6,347 bases of DNA from Xanthobacteraceae bacterium. Lineage in GTDB: Bacteria; Pseudomonadota; Alphaproteobacteria; Rhizobiales; Xanthobacteraceae. Below the pieces are notes generated by a model. It had not been told where the DNA came from. It ran no database searches and saw only the letters and a list, made by a program, of their open reading frames with translations. Location of the stretch: positions 1-6,347 of the forward strand of contig JASHRY010000193.1 in assembly GCA_030037105.1 (NCBI GenBank), written 5' to 3'. This document shows positions 1 to 6,347 of the stretch, one piece after another. The translations under genes were made by a program, and so were the position numbers. Every line of letters begins with the position of its first letter. Within the stretch, counting starts at the first letter, position 1.

Positions 1-29
1 TCCGCGCAGGCGAAGGCGGACGATCCAGT
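1..29. repeat. Partial REP-like repeat, left arm of composite element
   Basis: This stretch reappears in inverted orientation at 134-156. Both begin TCCGCGCAGGCG and end GATCCAGT when read outward-in, and the left copy carries about six extra bases (AAGGCG) plus one substitution. It can fold as a small hairpin (TCCGC pairing with GCGGA). The window begins inside it, so its true left end is not visible. It resembles the short GCGGATGATCC-type palindromes that I remember as frequent between genes in Bradyrhizobium-like genomes; that family assignment is from memory. Confidence 0.6.
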
Positions 30-39
30 CAACATCCCC

Positions 40-124
40 GTAGCCCGCATGAGCGCAGCGACATGCGGGAAAACCGATCCGGCTGTCGCGAAAATCCCGG
101 ATTTCGCTTCGCTCATCGGGCTAC
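40..124. repeat. Long inverted repeat of the GTAGCCCGGATGAGCG type
   Basis: Two arms, 40-70 and 95-124, are inverted copies of each other: 27 of 30 aligned positions match, with one single-base gap and a 24-base spacer. Each arm is also a hairpin by itself. The left arm pairs CCCGCAT (44-50) with ATGCGGG (63-69); the right arm pairs CCCGGAT (96-102) with ATCGGG (115-120). The arm sequence matches a repeat widespread in Proteobacteria that I recall with the core GTAGCCCGGATGAGCG. It lies downstream of actR and could hinder 3' exonucleases or help end transcription, but there is no U-tract and that role is inference. Confidence 0.75.
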
Positions 125-133
125 GCATCTGCC

Positions 134-160
134 ACTGGATCATCCGCCTGCGCGGATGAT
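134..160. repeat. REP-like hairpin, right arm of composite element
   Basis: ATCATCCGC (139-147) and GCGGATGAT (152-160) form a perfect 9-bp stem with the 4-base loop CTGC. Positions 134-156 are the inverted partner of 1-29, so together they bracket the element at 40-124. This is the intact copy of the pair. Between it and the actR stop codon (161-296) I see no gene, RNA or convincing terminator. Confidence 0.7.
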
Positions 161-296
161 GACGACAACACGAGTCAGCGTTTAATGCCGCTGGTATTAG
201 TCGGCGGTAAACGGGCTCGGCGTACATTTAAACGTCAACGCGTTCACGGACGGATAAAGTCGCGGACGCCGCCAGCAGCTCTTACGGCGATGACGC

Positions 297-887
297 TTAT
301 TTGGGCGCGCGCTTGGCGAGGATGCGCTGCAAGGTGCGGCGGTGCATGTTGAGGCGCCTGGCGGTTTCCGAAACGTTGCGGCCGCACAATTCATAGATGC
401 GCTGGATATGTTCCCAGCGCACGCGATCGGCCGACATCGGATTCTCCGGCGGCTCGATCTTTCTGTTGTCGAGCGCAAGCAGGGCGGCGGCGACGTCGTC
501 GGCATCGACCGGCTTGGCGAGGTAATCGACAGCGCCGAGCTTGACCGCGTTCACCGCGGTCGCGATGTTGCCGTAACCGGTGAGGATGATCGCACGCGCT
601 TCCGGCCGGCGCTTCTTCATCGCCGAAATGACGTCGAGCCCGTTGCCGTCGCCGAGCCGCATATCGACAACGGCGAAGGCCGGAGCGGCTTTCTCCACCT
701 GCAGCAGACCGTCGGCGACCGATTCGGCCGTGGTCACCGCAAAGCCGCGAGTCTCCATCGCGCGCGCCAGACGCTGCAAAAACGATCTGTCGTCGTCGAC
801 GATCAGCAGCGAACGTTCGCCGGAAAACGCGCCGGCCATGGTGTGGGTCGCGGCGCCGGTCAGGGCATTGGTCATGGCGTTGGTCAC
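297..887 (-). CDS. actR: ActR/RegA-family response regulator
   Basis: This is a cytoplasmic response regulator of 196 aa that accepts phosphate from ActS/RegB and controls redox-responsive genes (in the family: respiration, carbon and nitrogen fixation, acid tolerance). The receiver domain spans about residues 25-137, with acidic pocket D31/D32, phospho-acceptor D75 (VVDMRL), T103 and K125 (AKPVD). A proline-containing linker (EPPENP, 145-150) leads to a Fis-type helix-turn-helix at 171-190, with SETARRLNMHRRTLQRIL, essentially the RegA family signature. The GTG start at 887 is favoured because GGTGGAG (897-903) lies 9 bases upstream; the next ATG (875) lacks such spacing. The first 12 codons are three degenerate 12-base repeats. 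It lies 62 bp downstream of actS with no visible terminator, so co-transcription is likely. The family is certain; the targets are not shown by this window. Confidence 0.96.
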   Translation of the reverse strand: MTNAMTNALTGAATHTMAGAFSGERSLLIVDDDRSFLQRLARAMETRGFAVTTAESVADGLLQVEKAAPAFAVVDMRLGDGNGLDVISAMKKRRPEARAIILTGYGNIATAVNAVKLGAVDYLAKPVDADDVAAALLALDNRKIEPPENPMSADRVRWEHIQRIYELCGRNVSETARRLNMHRRTLQRILAKRAPK

Positions 888-896
888 GGCAATTTA

Positions 897-903
897 CTCC
901 ACC
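897..903 (-). promoter_or_regulatory. Shine-Dalgarno of actR, deciding the GTG start
   Basis: The minus strand reads GGTGGAG here, followed by 9 bases and GTG at 887. The next in-frame candidate (ATG at 875) would be 21 bases away, too far for this site. This supports the GTG start and the extra N-terminal residues. Confidence 0.6.
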
Positions 904-949
904 AAGCTACATTCCACTACGGTAAACGTCGCTCCCGCTCGCCACTAAA

Positions 950-2299
950 TTAAGCAGCAGGCGCGGCGCGCTCAAGGGGCGGGACAGGCGAGGCGCGCGG
1001 CCGTTCAAAATCCGCGCGTCTCCAGGTGATGGTAACGGTGGCGCCGTGCAACGGCGGCGCCCGATTGATGAGCGAGAGCTTGGCGCCCGTACGCTCGAGC
1101 AACGTTTTGGCAATGAAGAAGCCCAGACCCAGCCCGAACGCCGTTTCCTCATCCCCGTCCGCTCCGCGCGGTCCAGGCCGCCGATGGGTGACGTAGGGCG
1201 CCCCGATGCGATCCTCGACCTCGGGCGCGAAGCCCGGCCCGTCATCGCTGATCGTGATGCTGACCTCTTCCGCCGTCCATCGCGGTTGGATCTCGACCCG
1301 CTGATGGGCGAAATCGACCGCATTCTCGATCAGATTACCCAGCCCGTAGCGGATTGCCGGATTGCGCGGCGCGACCGGCTCCATGCTGCGGTTGGGCGGC
1401 AGCGTGACGCCGATCGCGACGCCGAAGTTGCGGTGCGGAGCGACCGCTTCCTCGATGAGAGCAGAGAGCGGCATGCGATCGAACGGCTCGCCCACCGGAA
1501 GCTCGGTGATCTTGGCCAGAATTTCGCGGCAGCGTTGCGCCTGCTCGCGCAAGAGCTTCACATCCTCGGCATGCGGCGATTTCGGATCGAGCGTGCGCTC
1601 GATTTCACGCACCACCACGGTGATGGTGGAGAGCGGCGTGCCAAGCTCGTGCGCTGCGGCGGCGGCGAGACCGTCGAGCTGGGAAAGGTGCTGCTCGCGC
1701 GCCAGCACGAGCTCCGTCGCCGCCAGCGCGTCGGAGAGCTGGCGGCCTTCCTCGGCGAATTGCCACGTATAGACGCCGATATAGCCGATCGCCAGCAGGA
1801 TCGAGAGCCAGACTCCGATCACGTAGGTTTCCGGAGGTTCGAAGGGGCCCTCGCTGTCCCACGGCAGTTGGTAATGGAAGAAGACGAGCACGGTCGCGCA
1901 CAGCGTGGCGAACATGCCGATCAGCAACGTCATGCGCGGCGGCAGCGCCGTTGCCGAGATCAGCACCGGGCCGAGCAGCAGGAAGGAAAACGGATTCTCC
2001 AGGCCGCCGGTGAGATAAAGGAGCGCCGCGAGCACGGCGATGTCAAAGCCCAGGAGATAAGCGGCGCGGTCCGGCTCGAGCCAATGCGTCTGGCGGAAGC
2101 CGATACGCAGCGCCACGTTGAGCAATGCCGACAATGCAATCACAGCGAGGCAGAGCCAGATCGGAACCTCGAATTCAAGGCCGAAATGCACCACCAGGAC
2201 GGCCACCAATTGGCCGAAGACGGCGAGCCAACGCAGGCGGACCAGCGTATCGAGCCGCACATTGCGCGGCTGCTGGTAGATTCGTGGCAGGCCGAACAT
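950..2299 (-). CDS. actS: ActS/RegB-family redox sensor histidine kinase
   Basis: This is an inner-membrane sensor kinase of 449 aa that phosphorylates ActR in response to redox state. About six hydrophobic segments lie in residues 24-178. The heptapeptide GGLENPF (98-104) is the conserved RegB motif linked to ubiquinone sensing. The H-box AAAHELGTPL carries phospho-acceptor H217. The redox-active cysteine of the family is present as C257 in EQAQRCREIL. The ATPase domain has an N-box (LGNLIENAVDFA, N326), a G1 box (DDGPGF, 352-357) and a G2 box (GLGLG, 389-393). A Pro/Arg/Ala-rich tail of about 20 residues ends the protein. The start is ambiguous: an in-frame GTG at 2350 adds 17 residues and lies 24 bp after the obgE stop, but it sits beside a near-perfect palindrome. 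The ATG at 2299 gives an N-terminus of the length I expect for the family. Neither start has a strong Shine-Dalgarno. Confidence 0.95.
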   Translation of the reverse strand: MFGLPRIYQQPRNVRLDTLVRLRWLAVFGQLVAVLVVHFGLEFEVPIWLCLAVIALSALLNVALRIGFRQTHWLEPDRAAYLLGFDIAVLAALLYLTGGLENPFSFLLLGPVLISATALPPRMTLLIGMFATLCATVLVFFHYQLPWDSEGPFEPPETYVIGVWLSILLAIGYIGVYTWQFAEEGRQLSDALAATELVLAREQHLSQLDGLAAAAAHELGTPLSTITVVVREIERTLDPKSPHAEDVKLLREQAQRCREILAKITELPVGEPFDRMPLSALIEEAVAPHRNFGVAIGVTLPPNRSMEPVAPRNPAIRYGLGNLIENAVDFAHQRVEIQPRWTAEEVSITISDDGPGFAPEVEDRIGAPYVTHRRPGPRGADGDEETAFGLGLGFFIAKTLLERTGAKLSLINRAPPLHGATVTITWRRADFERPRASPVPPLERAAPAA

Positions 2300-2351
2300 G
2301 CCGCCATTGTAACGATTGACCGCGCCCAATCCAAACAAGGCCCGCGACACC

Positions 2352-2367
2352 GCGGGGACGTTCCCGC
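2352..2367. promoter_or_regulatory. Near-perfect palindrome between obgE and actS
   Basis: GCGGGGACGTTCCCGC is a 16-base palindrome with one mismatched pair, located between the obgE stop (2375) and the actS start. It adjoins the alternative GTG start at 2350, so in RNA it would mask that start, and in DNA it could serve as an operator. It has no U-tract after it, so it is a poor terminator. Its function is unknown; the structure is directly visible. Confidence 0.4.
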
Positions 2368-2374
2368 AAGTCGA

Positions 2375-3487
<1,113 letters not shown>

Positions 3488-3500
3488 TTAGGCACGTCCG

Positions 3501-4382
3501 ATGCGAAGTATGTGGTGCGTCATCGGCCTTGCCGTCCGTGTACTCGGCGGCGTGGGCAGCGTGGCCGCGCTTTGCGTCGCGCTCTCGACGGCAAATGCCG
3601 GCGGCCCGCAGAGCGAAGCGGCGCGCTTCGATCAATCGCAGCGCGGCCTCCTGCAGGCGGAAATCGCGCGTCTTGCGCCGCCAAAAAAGGGCGCGACCGA
3701 CATCTACGCCATCGGCGTCGACGGTTGGGCGGACCAGGACGTCTTCATCAAGGAGCTTGACGGCGGGCTGGCCGCGATTGGCGGCATCCTGCCGATTGAG
3801 GGCCGCACGCTTCGCCTCATCAATCACCGCGCGACGCGCGCGCGCCTGCCGCTCGCCGACCGGCGGAATTTCGCCGCCGCAATACGCGCCGTCGGCGCGA
3901 TCATGGACAAGGATAAGGACGTCCTCCTCCTGCTGATGACCTCGCACGGGGAACCAAGCGGCTTTGCCCTGCGGTTGCCCGATGAAGCCGACAGCGAGCT
4001 GACGCCGCGCGAGGTCGTAGGAGCGCTCGCCAAAGCGGGCATCAAGAACCGCATCGTCATCGTGTCGGCCTGCTTTTCGGGCATATTCGTGCCGCCGCTC
4101 GCCAACGACGACACCATAGTGCTCACCGCGTCGGACGCGAAGCACACCTCGTTCGGCTGCGCGCCCGGACGCGACTGGACCTATTTCGGCGATGCCTTCT
4201 TCCGCCAGAGCCTGCGGCCGGGCCGGAGCTTGAAGCAAGCCTTCGACAATGCGCGGGTCCTGATCCACGGCTGGGAGCTGATGGACCGCGCGCCGCCGTC
4301 AAACCCGCAAGGCCATTTCGGACCGGCGCTGGTCGGCAAGCTCGAGCCATTCTTTCGTCCGCCGTCGGGCGCCGGACAATAG
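3501..4382 (+). CDS. Secreted C13-type (caspase/legumain-like) cysteine peptidase
   Basis: This is a predicted exported cysteine peptidase of clan CD, 293 aa, substrate unknown. The N-terminus is a signal peptide: a hydrophobic stretch at about 7-30 ending ANA|GG (cleavage after 33). The cysteine at 25 is preceded by AAL, which does not fit a lipobox, so a soluble periplasmic or secreted protein is more likely than a lipoprotein. The clan CD pattern is clear: a hydrophobic strand then HG (LLLLMTSHG, H149), and a second strand then AC (IVIVSACFSG, C191), giving the His-Cys dyad. The segment TASDAKHTSFGC (209-220) is typical of bacterial C13-like proteins. The ATG at 3501 is followed by another in frame at 3510; the signal peptide works with either. 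It is the only + strand gene here, set between obgE and a GNAT gene with repeats directly after its stop, which suggests an accessory insertion. Confidence 0.85.
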   Translation: MRSMWCVIGLAVRVLGGVGSVAALCVALSTANAGGPQSEAARFDQSQRGLLQAEIARLAPPKKGATDIYAIGVDGWADQDVFIKELDGGLAAIGGILPIEGRTLRLINHRATRARLPLADRRNFAAAIRAVGAIMDKDKDVLLLLMTSHGEPSGFALRLPDEADSELTPREVVGALAKAGIKNRIVIVSACFSGIFVPPLANDDTIVLTASDAKHTSFGCAPGRDWTYFGDAFFRQSLRPGRSLKQAFDNARVLIHGWELMDRAPPSNPQGHFGPALVGKLEPFFRPPSGAGQ

Positions 4383-4453
4383 AGCATGATCCGGAAAAAG
4401 CCCGCCCCGGACTTGATCCGGGGTAGGAACCGTTTTCCGAAAAGACCATGCTC
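4382..4453. repeat. Palindromic GAGCATGATCCGG repeat with an interrupted loop
   Basis: GAGCATG (4382-4388) pairs with CATGCTC (4447-4453), and GGAAAA (4393-4398) pairs with TTTTCC (4433-4438). The element begins on the last base of the peptidase stop codon. From memory it belongs to a repeat very common in Bradyrhizobium and relatives, whose usual loop is a short GTGGGAACCGG-like segment. Here the loop is split by about 25 extra bases containing another palindrome (4405-4423). The flank up to about 4486 (AAAAAGCC, then GCGGGATGACGA) also resembles the continuation of the same family. Between convergent genes it may act as a bidirectional terminator, which is inference. Confidence 0.75.
4405..4423. 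repeat. Nested palindrome CCCCGGA-CTTGA-TCCGGGG
   Basis: This is a perfect 7-bp inverted repeat with a 5-base loop, sitting inside the loop of the 4382-4453 element. The same motif is, from memory, a stand-alone intergenic repeat in many alphaproteobacteria. This suggests that one repeat inserted into, or recombined with, another. Confidence 0.65.
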
Positions 4454-4471
4454 CACCAAAAAGCCAGAGCG

Positions 4472-4498
4472 GGATGACGACTCGAAGATATGTCATCC
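4472..4498. repeat. Short inverted repeat GGATGAC / GTCATCC
   Basis: GGATGAC (4472-4478) and GTCATCC (4492-4498) form a perfect 7-bp stem with a 13-base loop, just beyond the composite repeat and 41 bases past the GNAT stop. It may be the tail of the same repeat family. No U-tract follows on either strand. Confidence 0.4.
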
Positions 4499-4538
4499 TG
4501 TCTGGCGCAATGTCGAGGCAAGGCATCGTACGATCCGC

Positions 4539-5135
4539 TCACGCCACGCGCCGCGCCGGAGCCCAGGACTTGAGCGATGCCCAGAGTCCGCGGTCGAGCC
4601 GGAAGCGATCGACCGGCGCCGCGGAATTGATGGCGCGGATGCGCGTCAGGCGCACCCCGGTCCACTGGAAGGCGCACTTCTCCAGCACCCGGCGCGAAGC
4701 CGGATTGCTGACCCGCGCGCCGGCCGCAAGCGCTTCGCACGCAAGCTCGCCAAAGGCATAATCGATGACGGCGCGCACCGCTTCAGTGGCAAAGCCGCGA
4801 CCCCAATAGGGCACGCCGAGCCAACAGCCGATCTCCGCGCCACTCTGGCGCGGATCGATACCGCAGGCGCCGATAACGGTGCCGTCCAGGGCAATGATGA
4901 AGCTTGCTTCGCCCTCGCGGCGGTTTGCCGCGTCGATGAACTCTCTGGCGTCGTCGATGCCGTAGGGATGCGGGATGTGCGTCGTATTTTCCGCGACGCG
5001 ACGATCATTGGCGAGGAGCGCAATCACCTTTACGTCGTCGTGACGCGGCGCGCGCAGCGTCAGCCGCTCGCTCTTGAGGACGGGAAGATTGCGCGCGCGG
5101 GCGGCCGCATCGACGACATCGTCCAACAGGGTCAT
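4539..5135 (-). CDS. GNAT-family N-acetyltransferase, RimJ/RimL-like
   Basis: This is an acetyl-CoA-dependent N-acetyltransferase of 198 aa, cytoplasmic. Residues 22-29 (SERLTLRA) and the HDD at 32-34 are the usual opening of RimJ/RimL-type domains. Motif A is LGVPYWGRGFATEA (106-119), holding the R/QxxGxG/A acetyl-CoA pyrophosphate loop. Motif B is around VSNPASRRVLEKCAF (142-156), where the Asn-Pro-Ala-Ser-Arg run is typical. The ATG at 5135 has AGGAG 8 bases upstream. In Hyphomicrobiales a GNAT gene is often found between rpmA and obgE, and by position this is that gene, which hints at a ribosomal-protein or translation-related substrate. That role is inference; the true substrate cannot be read from the sequence. 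The last 25 residues or so carry no motif I recognise. Confidence 0.93.
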   Translation of the reverse strand: MTLLDDVVDAAARARNLPVLKSERLTLRAPRHDDVKVIALLANDRRVAENTTHIPHPYGIDDAREFIDAANRREGEASFIIALDGTVIGACGIDPRQSGAEIGCWLGVPYWGRGFATEAVRAVIDYAFGELACEALAAGARVSNPASRRVLEKCAFQWTGVRLTRIRAINSAAPVDRFRLDRGLWASLKSWAPARRVA

Positions 5136-5143
5136 GGCACGGG

Positions 5144-5148
5144 CTCCT
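5144..5148 (-). promoter_or_regulatory. Shine-Dalgarno of the GNAT gene
   Basis: AGGAG on the minus strand, 8 bases before the ATG at 5135. It lies just after the hairpin at 5162-5188, so the GNAT gene has a good initiation site even if transcription from rpmA is mostly stopped. Confidence 0.6.
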
Positions 5149-5161
5149 GAAAGAAACCAAA

Positions 5162-5188
5162 GGGGGAGCCGGCATCCCGGTCTCCCCC
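5162..5188 (-). terminator. Probable Rho-independent terminator after rplU-rpmA
   Basis: On the minus strand GGGGGAG-A-CCGG pairs with CCGG-CTCCCCC: an 11-bp GC-rich stem with one bulged A and the loop GATG. It is followed by TTTGGTTTC, a short and imperfect U-run. It lies between the rpmA stop and the GNAT ribosome-binding site. The stem is strong but the tail is weak, so partial read-through into the GNAT gene is plausible. Confidence 0.55.
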
Positions 5189-5206
5189 AATTTCGGAGCC
5201 CATTCG

Positions 5207-5238
5207 GGCCCGCCGGTTCGACTGGATGCCGGCGGACC
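5207..5238 (-). terminator. GC-rich hairpin directly downstream of rpmA
   Basis: On the minus strand GGTCCGCCGG pairs with CCGGCGGGCC (one U-G wobble), a 10-bp stem with a 12-base loop, 17 bases past the rpmA stop. No U-tract follows, so it may protect the 3' end of the rplU-rpmA message rather than end transcription. It sits in tandem with the hairpin at 5162-5188. Confidence 0.35.
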
Positions 5239-5255
5239 TCGTATGATCCACCAGT

Positions 5256-5528
5256 TTACTGGGCCGCTGCCTCCGCCGTCGGCAGCACCGATACGAAAAC
5301 GCGGCCCTTGGTTTTGGTACGGAACTCAATGCGACCGTTGATCAATGCAAACAACGTATGGTCGCGGCCGACGCCGACGTTGCGGCCGGCATGCCATTTG
5401 GTGCCGCGCTGGCGCGCGATGATGTTGCCCGCAACCACCTCTTCGCCGCCGAAAATCTTGATTCCCAGCCGCCGCCCGGCCGAATCACGACCGTTGCGCG
5501 AGGATCCGCCTGCTTTCTTATGGGCCAT
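5256..5528 (-). CDS. rpmA: 50S ribosomal protein L27
   Basis: L27 is a large-subunit protein whose N-terminal arm reaches the peptidyl-transferase centre and helps place the tRNA acceptor ends. At 90 aa it has the normal bacterial length. The start [16 protein letters not shown] is canonical and shows no cleavable N-terminal extension of the Firmicute type. The signature [28 protein letters not shown] (about 34-61) is intact. GGAGG lies 6 bases before the ATG. It follows rplU by 68 bp on the same strand, the usual rplU-rpmA pair, and two hairpins follow it. Confidence 0.99.
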   Translation of the reverse strand: MAHKKAGGSSRNGRDSAGRRLGIKIFGGEEVVAGNIIARQRGTKWHAGRNVGVGRDHTLFALINGRIEFRTKTKGRVFVSVLPTAEAAAQ

Positions 5529-5534
5529 TGCCGG

Positions 5535-5539
5535 CCTCC
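5535..5539 (-). promoter_or_regulatory. Strong Shine-Dalgarno of rpmA
   Basis: GGAGG on the minus strand with a 6-base spacer to the ATG at 5528. It is a near-ideal site, in keeping with a highly expressed ribosomal-protein gene. Confidence 0.6.
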
Positions 5540-5596
5540 GAACCTGTCCGCTTATTGCCTACACCGGTTTCGTGACAAAAGCATCACTTCTCCGCA

Positions 5597-6163
5597 TCAC
5601 TTCTTCTTTTTCCCCGTGGCATTCTTCTTGGCCGCGGGCTGTTTCGCCTTGGCCGCCGGCGGCTTGGGTTTCGGCCTTTTTGGCTTATCGGCCGGCGTTT
5701 TGCGCTTCTTCGCCTTGGCCACATCGGAGGCGGCCGGGGCGTCCTCGGCCGCTGCCGGCATGGCCGCGGCCGGTGCCGGACTGTCCTCAATCGCGGAAGC
5801 TGGCGCCGGCGCGCGCTTCGGCTTCGGCGGCGGCGTCTTGCTCGGCCTCTTGCCGTCGGTGAGGATTTCGGTGATGCGCAGCAAGGTGAATTCCTGGCGG
5901 TGGCCGCGCTTGCGGCGCGAGTTCTTCCGCCGGCGCTTCTTGAAGGCGATGATTTTCCGACCGCGCGCCTGCTCGAGCACCTCGGCCGCGACCGCCGCAC
6001 CGGCGACAATGGGGGCGCCCAACGTCACATTCTCCCCGCCCACGACCAGGACGTCGCCGAACTCGACGATCGCGCCGGGTTCGCCTTTGATCTTGTCGAC
6101 CTTGAGCACGTCCTCGGCGGCCACCCGGTATTGCTTGCCGCCCGTTCTGAAAACCGCGAACAT
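5597..6163 (-). CDS. rplU: 50S ribosomal protein L21 with basic C-terminal tail
   Basis: L21 binds 23S rRNA in the large subunit. The conserved core is residues 1-103: [14 protein letters not shown] at the start and the basic signature around [20 protein letters not shown] (71-90) followed by EFTLLRI. A tail of about 85 residues (104-188) is made almost only of Ala, Pro, Lys and a few acidic residues and ends NATGKKKK. The usual protein is near 103 aa, so the tail nearly doubles it. Shorter Lys/Ala tails on L21 are known in Hyphomicrobiales, as I recall, and this one is on the long side. The tail is low complexity and probably disordered. The ATG at 6163 has GGGGA close upstream. A promoter lies at 6290-6318 and rpmA follows in the same transcript. 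Confidence 0.98.
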   Translation of the reverse strand: MFAVFRTGGKQYRVAAEDVLKVDKIKGEPGAIVEFGDVLVVGGENVTLGAPIVAGAAVAAEVLEQARGRKIIAFKKRRRKNSRRKRGHRQEFTLLRITEILTDGKRPSKTPPPKPKRAPAPASAIEDSPAPAAAMPAAAEDAPAASDVAKAKKRKTPADKPKRPKPKPPAAKAKQPAAKKNATGKKKK

Positions 6164-6289
6164 CTTGTCCCCGTGTCCGATCCGGTGCCGAGCTTGATCC
6201 GGACCGGCTTTCGTAAGTCACTCGGCTTGTCGGCTTAAGCCGCATGCCGGCACGCTTTTTCATCGCGCCGCGCGGCAGCGGCCGCGGTC

Positions 6290-6318
6290 CTTATGACGAG
6301 ACCATAAGTCGCTGTCAA
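6290..6318 (-). promoter_or_regulatory. Sigma70-type promoter of rplU-rpmA
   Basis: The minus strand reads TTGACA (6318-6313), a perfect -35 box, then a 17-base spacer and CATAAG (6295-6290), 4 of 6 matches to TATAAT. Transcription would start near 6283, giving a leader of about 120 nt before the L21 start codon. The leader contains the 12-base perfect palindrome CGGCTTAAGCCG (6231-6242). No competing coding feature covers this stretch. Confidence 0.6.
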
Positions 6319-6347
6319 GAAACGCGCCTCATGATAAGAGACGCGCG

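Noticed and set aside
1..160. CRISPR array
   Set aside because: The repeats are inverted rather than direct, there is no regular repeat-spacer pattern, and no cas gene is present.
904..949. RegA/ActR binding site for autoregulation in the actS-actR gap
   Set aside because: The minus strand has GCGAGCGGGAGCGAC, which is only loosely like published RegA sites, and GC-rich DNA gives such matches by chance.
342..953. Open frame of 203 codons on the + strand opposite actR
   Set aside because: It is a shadow of actR, whose receiver and helix-turn-helix motifs are unmistakable; the antisense product has no family features.
3501..3599. Lipoprotein signal on the peptidase (Cys25)
   Set aside because: The residue before the cysteine is Leu, not Gly/Ala/Ser, so the lipobox rule fails; ANA|GG fits signal peptidase I better.
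6210..6263. Possible leader peptide starting MKKRAGMRLKP upstream of rplU
   Set aside because: The frame runs on through rplU out of phase to 5787, has no good Shine-Dalgarno, and shows no attenuator-like codon run.

Overview
The window looks like the chromosome of a GC-rich alphaproteobacterium of the order Hyphomicrobiales (Bradyrhizobium / Xanthobacteraceae side). The evidence is an ActS/ActR (RegB/RegA) redox two-component pair, the run rplU - rpmA - GNAT - obgE that is usual in this order, an L21 with a basic Ala/Pro/Lys tail, and several short palindromic repeats of types I remember as abundant in Bradyrhizobium-like genomes. The genus cannot be fixed from this sequence.

Layout, from the right end leftwards, which is the direction of transcription for most genes. 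A sigma70-like promoter (6290-6318) and a leader of about 120 nt precede rplU (L21, 5597-6163), then rpmA (L27, 5256-5528). Two hairpins (5207-5238 and 5162-5188) close this ribosomal-protein unit. A GNAT acetyltransferase with its own strong Shine-Dalgarno follows (4539-5135). The convergent gap 4383-4538 is filled with nested palindromic repeats. Next, on the + strand and alone in that orientation, is a secreted clan CD (C13, caspase/legumain-like) cysteine peptidase (3501-4382). It diverges from obgE (2375-3409) across a 91-bp gap that holds an AT-rich palindrome. obgE is followed closely by actS (950-2299, possibly from 2350) and actR (297-887). The left end (1-160) is a composite of inverted repeats, cut by the window edge. 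Bases 161-296 hold nothing I can name.

How the genes work together: L21, L27 and the ribosome-associated GTPase ObgE belong to 50S assembly and function. ActS (membrane redox/quinone-sensing kinase) and ActR (DNA-binding response regulator) form one signalling pathway and are probably co-transcribed, perhaps with obgE. The C13-type peptidase is unrelated to its neighbours and looks like an accessory insertion into a conserved neighbourhood. No complete new multi-gene system is visible. The less ordinary items are the obgE-actSR junction with its palindrome, the predicted exported caspase-like protease, and the two composite repeat structures.
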